Of a stretch of 41,242 bases of DNA, positions 36,393 through 41,242 are shown piece after piece. Position 1 is the first letter of the stretch, and every line of letters begins with the position of its first letter. The stretch is from Gammaproteobacteria bacterium. GTDB taxonomy: Bacteria; Pseudomonadota; Gammaproteobacteria; Steroidobacterales; Steroidobacteraceae. The notes beneath the pieces were generated by a model, which had not been told where the DNA came from, searched no databases, and saw nothing but the letters and a program-made list of their open reading frames with translations. The stretch spans positions 1 through 41,242 of the forward strand of contig JAABQQ010000110.1 of the NCBI GenBank assembly GCA_011391405.1, written 5' to 3'. Made by a program: the position numbers and the translations under genes.

Positions 36393-36412
36393 GAATCCCA
36401 CCCTCTCCGCCA
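36393..36412 (+). repeat. Exact 20-bp copy of the tRNA-Ser 3' end
   Basis: Identical to 36201-36220 including CCA. The spacing (192 bp) and position match the att repeats left by an integrative element at a tRNA 3' end, or a local partial tRNA duplication. Confidence 0.85.
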
Positions 36413-36636
36413 GATACGACAACGCCCCCGTGAGGGGACGTTTTCGCTACCAGTGCACGAGTATCCGCATTCGGTTGGCATTCTAACTAACTGATTTTTT
36501 TGGCAGATTGACTATCGGACCCGTGCTTTCGCTTCAGCGGGCATGCCGTCAGGATGCCCGCAAGTAGCTCACTCAAGCGTGCGGTAGCGGATGCGCCGGG
36601 GCAGAATCACTGCCCCGCACCACCACGCCCCTCCGC

Positions 36637-38208
36637 ATGGAAACACCACTCACCCCGCTCGATTTCCTGCGTCGCGCACGCAAGCTCCATGGATCGCGCG
36701 AAGCCGTGATCGATGGTGATCTGCGACTGACGTACGAAGCGTTCGGCCAGCGCTGCGACCGCTGGTCGTCGGCATTGGCGCAGCTCGGTGTGAAGCAGGG
36801 CGATCGCGTGGCGACGCTGTCGCCGAACACGCATCAACACCTCGAGCAGTATTACGCGGTACCGCAGCTGGGCGCGGTCATCGTGCCGATGAACTACAGG
36901 CTGGTCGCGGAGGACTTCGTCTACCTCGCGAACCACAGTGGCACCAAGGTCCTCTGCGTGCATGCGGATTACCTGGATACCGTAGACAAGGTTCGTGACC
37001 AGATGAGCACGGTCGAGCACTTCGTTGCTCTGGAAGGCGGCAAACCGGGCTGGCTCGACTACGAACAGCTGCTGGCAGCGAGTGACGGCGTGTACGAGCG
37101 GCCGTCGATTGCCGAGGGCGAGTTGCTTTCGATCAATTACACCAGCGGCACCACGTCGCGTCCGAAAGGCGTGATGATCACGCACCGCAACGCATGGGTG
37201 AACGCGATCGGGACGCTCGCGCACCTGCCGATGTCGCCGGCCGATCGCTACCTGTGGACGCTGCCGATGTTCCACGCGAACGGCTGGACCTACACGTGGA
37301 TCGTGACGGCGGCCGCGGCGCTGCATGTCTGCCTGCGTCAGGTCGATGCAGCTACCATCTATCGGCTCGTGAACCAGGAACGCATCACCATGCTCTGCGC
37401 CGCGCCCACGGTGCTCATCGCCATCGCCAGCGGACCGGAAGAAGGGCGCATGTCGTTGCGACGTGGAGTTCGTGTCGCGACGGCCGGTGCGCCGCCTGCA
37501 CCTGCCACGATCGAACGCGTGGAAGGTGAACTTGGCTGGACCCTCACCCAGTTCTACGGCCTCACCGAGACAGCGCCATTCATTTCGATCTGTGCGCCGT
37601 TGCCGGAGCACGACGCGCTCGAGCCCGGCGAGCGCGCGCGGATCAAGGCGAGACAAGGCGTCGAACTCATGACGTCCGGCGACCTTCGAGTCGTCGACGA
37701 AGAGATGCGCGACGTGCCGAGGGACGGCGCCACGCTCGGCGAGATCGTTGCACGTGGCAACGTCGTGATGAAGGGTTACTACAACGACCCGGGTGCGACC
37801 GAGAAGGCATTCCGCGGTGGTTACTTTCACACCGGCGACGCGGCCGTCGTGCATCCCGACGGCTACGTTGAGATACGCGACCGCTACAAGGACGTGATCA
37901 TCAGCGGCGGCGAGAACATCTCGTCGATCGAAGTCGAAGGCGCCCTGCTGCGACATCCAGCGATTCTCGAGGTGGCGGTCGTCGGCATGCCGCACGAGCG
38001 CTGGGGTGAATCGCCACATGCGTTCGTGGTGCTGCGGCCTGGGCAGTCGTCGACGGCCGAGGAGATGCGCGAGTTCGCCCGCGGCGTGCTGGCCCATTTC
38101 AAGGTGCCTTCGGCCTTCACGTTCGTGCAGGAATTGCCGAAGACGGCCACCGGCAAGATCCAGAAATTCGTGTTGCGAGGCGGCAAGGCAGCGATCGCGA
38201 AACAGTGA
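36637..38208 (+). CDS. Acyl-CoA synthetase (AMP-forming, AlkK-like)
   Basis: A 523-residue ANL-superfamily adenylating enzyme. The P-loop-like motif is YTSGTTSRPKG (168-178). The acyl/adenylate pocket includes FYGLTETAP, HTGDAAVVHPDGY, and DRYKDVIISGGENISSIEVE. The catalytic lysine is Lys507 in TATGKIQKF. The overall sequence is closest in feel to medium-chain acyl-CoA ligases of the AlkK/FadD3 kind. The exact chain length or substrate cannot be set from sequence. It overlaps apbE by four bases (GTGA), an unusual partner. There is no signal peptide. Confidence 0.9.
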   Translation: METPLTPLDFLRRARKLHGSREAVIDGDLRLTYEAFGQRCDRWSSALAQLGVKQGDRVATLSPNTHQHLEQYYAVPQLGAVIVPMNYRLVAEDFVYLANHSGTKVLCVHADYLDTVDKVRDQMSTVEHFVALEGGKPGWLDYEQLLAASDGVYERPSIAEGELLSINYTSGTTSRPKGVMITHRNAWVNAIGTLAHLPMSPADRYLWTLPMFHANGWTYTWIVTAAAALHVCLRQVDAATIYRLVNQERITMLCAAPTVLIAIASGPEEGRMSLRRGVRVATAGAPPAPATIERVEGELGWTLTQFYGLTETAPFISICAPLPEHDALEPGERARIKARQGVELMTSGDLRVVDEEMRDVPRDGATLGEIVARGNVVMKGYYNDPGATEKAFRGGYFHTGDAAVVHPDGYVEIRDRYKDVIISGGENISSIEVEGALLRHPAILEVAVVGMPHERWGESPHAFVVLRPGQSSTAEEMREFARGVLAHFKVPSAFTFVQELPKTATGKIQKFVLRGGKAAIAKQ

Positions 38209-39302
38209 TCGTGCCCGTCCACGCCAGGCTCGTACTCCCCTTCAGGTCGACAGCGCTGCGCCGTCTGGTCATCTGCCTGGTCAACGGTCTGGCAGTCGTC
38301 GTCGTCAGTGCTTGCTCGCGCACGCCGGAGCCCGCGCAGTTCGCCGGGCCGACGATGGGAACGAAGTACCACGTCACTGTGTCGGGTGCGGACTCATTGC
38401 AAGAGCGCCGCGGCGTGCAGTCTGCAATCGATCGTGTGCTCGTCGAGACCGAACGGCACTTGTCGACATACAACGACACGAGTGAGATCGCGCTGCTCAA
38501 CCGGGACGAGAGCCGCTCGTGGCAGGACGTCTCGCCGACCCTGTTCGTCGTCCTGCAGGAAGCGCACGAAGTCAGCGAGCTCACCGGAGGCTCGTTTGAC
38601 GTCACCGTGGCACCGTTGCTGGGACTCTGGGGCTACGAGTCCGGGGGTGCCGGCGCGTCCGGGAAGACGTCCTTCCAGGCACCCACGTCCGGCCAGCTCG
38701 AACAGGCCCGCAAGAGCGTGGGGTACGCCAGACTCGAGCTGCGCAGTGTGCCGCGTATGTCGGTGCGCAAGAGTGCAAGCGGCATGCGGCTGACGGTGGA
38801 CGGCATTGCGCCTGGCTACGCGGTGGACCGCATCGCGACCGAGTTGCGTGGCCTCGGCCACACTGATTACATCGTCGAGATCGGGGGCGAAGTTCGTGCC
38901 GCAGGGCAACGGCCGGAGGGCGGTCCGTGGCGGATCGCGATCGAAGCGCCGCTCGCGACCGAGCGTGAACCGCTGGTTGGGCTGCGCTTGCGTGATGCTG
39001 CCGTGTCCACGTCGGGCGATTATCGCGATGCCCGCATCGACACGGAGGGCCACCGGTATTCGCATACCCTTGATCCTCGCACCGGACGCACGACGTCCAG
39101 CGCGCTGACCGCGGTCTCGGTAATCGACGCGAATGCCATCCGGGCGGATGCTTTTGCGACAGCCCTCATGGTCATGGGCACCGAGGCCGGGCTCGCCTGG
39201 ACGCAAGCGCAGCGGGTTCCAGCCCTGTTCGTGGAACGCACCGCGAAGCCGGGCGAGTGGCGACTCTTGGAATCTCCTACTTTTGCTGAATGGCGGGAGT
39301 AG
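38205..39302 (+). CDS. apbE: FAD:protein FMN transferase ApbE
   Basis: A 365-residue lipoprotein. The lipobox VSAC puts the lipidated Cys at 37, then TMGTKYHVTV opens the ApbE domain. Family motifs are SYNDTSEIALLNRD-like (about 86-99), GGSFDVTVAPLLGLWGY, VDGIAPGYAVDRIA and the metal/FAD site HTLDPRTGRT. ApbE flavinylates Thr in proteins such as Nqr/Rnf subunits and urocanate-reductase-like proteins. No such target is next to it; the partner is an acyl-CoA ligase. The GTG start overlaps that gene's stop. Confidence 0.93.
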   Translation: MIVPVHARLVLPFRSTALRRLVICLVNGLAVVVVSACSRTPEPAQFAGPTMGTKYHVTVSGADSLQERRGVQSAIDRVLVETERHLSTYNDTSEIALLNRDESRSWQDVSPTLFVVLQEAHEVSELTGGSFDVTVAPLLGLWGYESGGAGASGKTSFQAPTSGQLEQARKSVGYARLELRSVPRMSVRKSASGMRLTVDGIAPGYAVDRIATELRGLGHTDYIVEIGGEVRAAGQRPEGGPWRIAIEAPLATEREPLVGLRLRDAAVSTSGDYRDARIDTEGHRYSHTLDPRTGRTTSSALTAVSVIDANAIRADAFATALMVMGTEAGLAWTQAQRVPALFVERTAKPGEWRLLESPTFAEWRE

Positions 39303-39332
39303 GGTGGCGGCTCGATTCGTTATGATGCTGCG

Positions 39333-39926
39333 ATGGACCCGCTGACCAAGCTCCGCCGCCGCCCCTTCATGGCGCCGTTGCTGATTCCGTTGCTCGGAAT
39401 CCTGATGGCTGTGGCGGGCGTCTATTGGCTCGGTACCTGGTCCCGCACGACCGTCGTGGTGCTGGTCCGGCATGCAGAAGCAGGCGCAAGCACTTCGGGT
39501 GATCCGGACCTGAGTCCGGCCGGCGAAAAGCGTGTAGCGTCGTTGGGCGCCTTGATCGACGACGCGCTGGCCGACCGCAAGGTCGACTACCTCTATGCCG
39601 CCGATACGCGTCGCGCCCAGCAGACGGCGGCGCCCGTCGCCAATCAGTTCAAGCTGCCGATCAACGTCATCGCGAGCAGCGACTGGTCCGGGCTTGCCGC
39701 CCGCATCAAACGTGAGCATCGGGGCAAGACGGTGGTCGTGGTGGGTTACGCGACGACTCTGCCGGGTGTGATCAGCCAGCTGAGCGGGAGCGACTACGCC
39801 ATGCGCGACGATGAGTTCGATGCCATCTATGTCGTCGTGATGCCAAGTCCGGGTGAAACCCGCGTGTTACGGCTGCGCTACGGGCAGCCGACACCGCCAG
39901 CTAATGATGCGAAGATTTCGAAATAA
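39333..39926 (+). CDS. Membrane-anchored histidine-phosphatase-like protein, second catalytic His replaced
   Basis: A 197-residue protein with one N-terminal membrane segment (about residues 13-33, APLLIPLLGILMAVAGVYWLG). The histidine phosphatase (phosphoglycerate-mutase-like) fold follows, with VVVLVRHAEAG (His47, the phosphorylated residue), DLSPAGEKRVASLGALI and the ADTRRAQQTA block. In this family a second His normally appears in VxGHxNT; here it is VVVVGYATTLPGVI with Tyr139. The enzyme may therefore be inactive or use another residue. It starts 30 bp after apbE with a TATGAT at 39321-39326 and no clear ribosome binding site. The Pro-rich C-terminus is short. Confidence 0.85.
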   Translation: MDPLTKLRRRPFMAPLLIPLLGILMAVAGVYWLGTWSRTTVVVLVRHAEAGASTSGDPDLSPAGEKRVASLGALIDDALADRKVDYLYAADTRRAQQTAAPVANQFKLPINVIASSDWSGLAARIKREHRGKTVVVVGYATTLPGVISQLSGSDYAMRDDEFDAIYVVVMPSPGETRVLRLRYGQPTPPANDAKISK

Positions 39927-40001
39927 ATCCAATAAACTATTGATATATATGTGTTAAAGGCGGGGTCAGATGGCATTTGCGACTAACCCCTAACCCCTTC
40001 C
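39927..40001. repeat. AT-rich spacer and CCCCTAA-type repeat remnant
   Basis: An AT-rich tract (TTGATATATATGTG) is followed by GGGGTCAGATGGCATTTGCG and ACTAACCCCTAACCCCTTC. The latter shares CGACTAACCCCT and CCCCTAACCCCTTC with the insert in dnaE2 (8811-8863). It is unlike the GC-rich neighbours and looks like a fragment of a dispersed repeat. Confidence 0.65.
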
Positions 40002-40457
40002 TTAGACCGCACCTGCCGCGAGTGCCGCCTGCACGAACGCTTCATGCGCACCGATGCGCAGGTCGGCCAGCACCGAATCCTGGATTTTGCCGTCCGCGCC
40101 AATCAGGTACGTGCCCCGGCGTACCCCGAATCCGAGTGGACCATCCACGTCGTAGGCCTTGACCGCCTGCTTGTCCGGGTCGGCGAGCAGCGGGAAATTG
40201 AGGTTGTGCTTCGCCGCGAATTTCTTGTGCGAGTCGGCATCCTGCGGGCTCACTCCGACCACGCGGAGCTTGGCCCGCACCAGGTCGTTCTGCAGGTCGC
40301 GGAAAGTGCAGGCTTCCCTGGTGCAGCCCGGTGTGAAGTCAGCGGGGTAGAAATAGAGGATCAACGGTCCCCTGGCGAGCAGCGACTTCAGCGTGTGGCG
40401 CTTGCCGTCCTGGTCGAAGAGGTCGAATTCCGGCGCCTGGGTTCCTTTCTTCAGCAC
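40002..40457 (-). CDS. Peroxiredoxin PrxQ/BCP with intact CxxxxC pair
   Basis: A 151-residue peroxiredoxin. PADFTPGCTREACTFRDLQ carries the peroxidatic Cys45 and resolving Cys50, the same numbers as E. coli BCP if the GTG at 40455-40457 is the start. That GTG is seven bases after AAGGAG, whereas the TTG two codons upstream sits only one base from it, so the GTG is preferred. VVGVSPQDADSHKKF and RRGTYLIG are conserved. It reduces hydroperoxides with thioredoxin. It overlaps the GNAT gene by seven bases. Confidence 0.94.
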   Translation of the reverse strand: MLKKGTQAPEFDLFDQDGKRHTLKSLLARGPLILYFYPADFTPGCTREACTFRDLQNDLVRAKLRVVGVSPQDADSHKKFAAKHNLNFPLLADPDKQAVKAYDVDGPLGFGVRRGTYLIGADGKIQDSVLADLRIGAHEAFVQAALAAGAV

Positions 40458-40948
40458 GGGCAATCTCCTTCGCTGGCGTCTCGAATGGCGCCTGAGTGGT
40501 CCACTTCCATGATGCGGTAACCGCCATCATGCATGCCGCAGCGCTCGTAAGTGCGGCGCGCGGCCACGTTGTCCAATTCGACGTAAAGCCGCAACCCGAC
40601 GACGCCAGGGGTGCTGCGGGCCAGCGTGCCGACGTGATCGTACAACGCACGGAACACGCCGCCGCGCCGCGCTGCTGGCATGACGTAGACACTCTGAATC
40701 CACCAGAACTGGCCGTCGCGCCAGTCGCTCCACTCGTACGTGATCATGAGCTGGCCGACGGCATTGCCAGCATCGTCCTCCGCGACGAAATAACGGCCGT
40801 GTGCCGGATTTGCAAGAGCGGAGGCGACGCCACGGCGAATCGTGACTGGATCGAGCCGCTTGTGCTCCGTCTCGAGCGCCATCGCCTCGTTGCCATGTGC
40901 CAGGAATTCCTGGTCCGAGGGCTTTGCATCACGGATTCGCACGTTCAT
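40451..40948 (-). CDS. GNAT family N-acetyltransferase
   Basis: A 165-residue GNAT. Residues about 70-90 (WWIQSVYVMPAARRGGVFRALYDHV) contain the acetyl-CoA-binding motif A with an R-x-x-G-V-F loop. ARRTYERCGMHDGGYRIMEV near the C-terminus is motif B. The N-terminus (MNVRIRDAKPSDQEFLAHGNEAMALETEHKRLD) fixes the start; upstream in-frame residues are read-through of the tRNA region. The substrate is not determinable. Its end overlaps the prxQ start, so the two form an operon. Confidence 0.87.
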   Translation of the reverse strand: MNVRIRDAKPSDQEFLAHGNEAMALETEHKRLDPVTIRRGVASALANPAHGRYFVAEDDAGNAVGQLMITYEWSDWRDGQFWWIQSVYVMPAARRGGVFRALYDHVGTLARSTPGVVGLRLYVELDNVAARRTYERCGMHDGGYRIMEVDHSGAIRDASEGDCPC

Positions 40949-40980
40949 GCGTGAATCATACCGGGCCTGAAGAACTGCGG

Positions 40981-41008
40981 TTGCGGTGCGGCAACCCGGT
41001 GCTACAAT
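40981..41008 (+). promoter_or_regulatory. Promoter of tRNA-Ala
   Basis: TTGCGG (40981-40986), 16-bp spacer, TACAAT (41003-41008), then a G/C-rich discriminator GCGCGCCC typical of stringently controlled stable-RNA promoters. A GGTTGC/GCAACC dyad (40979-40996) overlaps the -35. Confidence 0.7.
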
Positions 41009-41022
41009 GCGCGCCCTCGTGT

Positions 41023-41098
<76 letters not shown>

Positions 41099-41137
41099 TT
41101 TCTTTTTCGGGCCCCGCCGCCACACTCCGGACAGCAT

Positions 41138-41213
41138 GCCCCGGTAGCTCAGTGGATAGAGCGACCGCCTCCTAAGCGGTAGGTCGCAGGTTCAACTCCT
41201 GCCCGGGGCACCA
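41138..41213 (+). tRNA. tRNA-Arg (anticodon CCT)
   Basis: A 76-nt tRNA with CCA encoded. The acceptor GCCCCGG pairs with CCGGGGC; the anticodon stem ACCGC/GCGGT encloses CTCCTAA, giving CCT (reads AGG). It follows tRNA-Ala after 39 bp, and the two are probably one transcript. Confidence 0.94.
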
Positions 41214-41242
41214 ATCGTTCGAGGTGCATTCCGATCACACGG

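Larger units (their letters stand above)
36221..36636. other. Region after tRNA-Ser with duplicated tRNA 3' end and hairpins
   Basis: About 400 bp without a supportable gene. AACGCCCC/GGGGCGTT at 36231-36252 is a likely tRNA terminator. The 20 bp GAATCCCACCCTCTCCGCCA of the tRNA 3' end (36201-36220) recurs exactly at 36393-36412, and a second, similar hairpin (ACGCCCCC/GGGGACGT, about 36422-36442) follows it. Further dyads are GCGGGCAT/ATGCCCGC (36537-36561) and GGGGCAG/CTGCCCC (36598-36616), the latter just before the acyl-CoA ligase gene. Open frames across this region read the tRNA and are not genes. Confidence 0.75.

Noticed and set aside
36180-36494. Open frames over the tRNA-Ser gene and the repeat after it, including an AERVGFEPTY-like peptide
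   Set aside because: This peptide is a well-known artefact of translating tRNA genes. The frames read the tRNA and its duplicate.

Overview
The window is a gene-dense, high-GC chromosomal segment from a gammaproteobacterium. This rests on E. coli-like neighbourhoods (maf / yceD-rpmF-plsX; dapA-gcvR-bcp), the complete Mla lipid-transport set, a BepA-type periplasmic protease, E. coli-type LexA boxes and a gammaproteobacterial Rrf2-type SUF regulator. SufU and SufT in the SUF operon plus an imuA-imuB-dnaE2 cassette point to the Xanthomonadales/Nevskiales/Steroidobacteraceae side rather than Enterobacteriaceae. That placement is inference. The window is mostly housekeeping; I see no phage, integrase, transposase, CRISPR array or restriction system.

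Layout. 1-3.5 kb: 3' end of rluC, converging and overlapping with maf; yceD-rpmF-plsX behind a near-consensus sigma-70 promoter; a DUF1232 gene. 3.5-5 kb: an L,D-transpeptidase facing a small Lpp-like alanine-rich lipoprotein. 5.3-11.6 kb: lexA-imuA-imuB-dnaE2, a SOS mutagenesis cassette led by two LexA boxes. 11.6-13.6 kb: small acidic protein, YbbN/CnoX-type thioredoxin, DUF481 barrel. 13.7-19 kb: putA, sdaA, an SDR. 19-26.3 kb (minus): regulator-sufB-sufC-sufD-sufS-sufU-sufT, then a Rieske ferredoxin and sixA. 26.5-29.7 kb (plus): mlaFEDCB. 30-35 kb (minus): gcvR, prxQ, PIN-PhoH ATPase, bepA, mlaA. 35.2-41.2 kb: dapA, tRNA-Ser, an acyl-CoA ligase overlapping apbE, a membrane-anchored histidine-phosphatase-like protein, a second prxQ, a GNAT enzyme, tRNA-Ala and tRNA-Arg.

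Functional themes are envelope maintenance (Mla, MlaA, BepA, L,D-transpeptidase/lipoprotein, DUF481), oxidative and Fe-S stress (SUF, two PrxQ proteins, SixA, Rieske), DNA-damage mutagenesis, and proline/serine catabolism.

The least ordinary signals are small structured DNA elements. They are a nested perfect inverted repeat (284 bp) between mlaB and mlaA; palindromic or C-rich repeats that sit in frame inside imuA and dnaE2; a duplicated 20-bp tRNA-Ser 3' end; and a bulged hairpin between sufT and the Rieske gene. I did not find a clearly new multi-gene system. The strongest candidates for follow-up are the repeat elements, the transpeptidase/lipoprotein pair and the probable pseudo-phosphatase.
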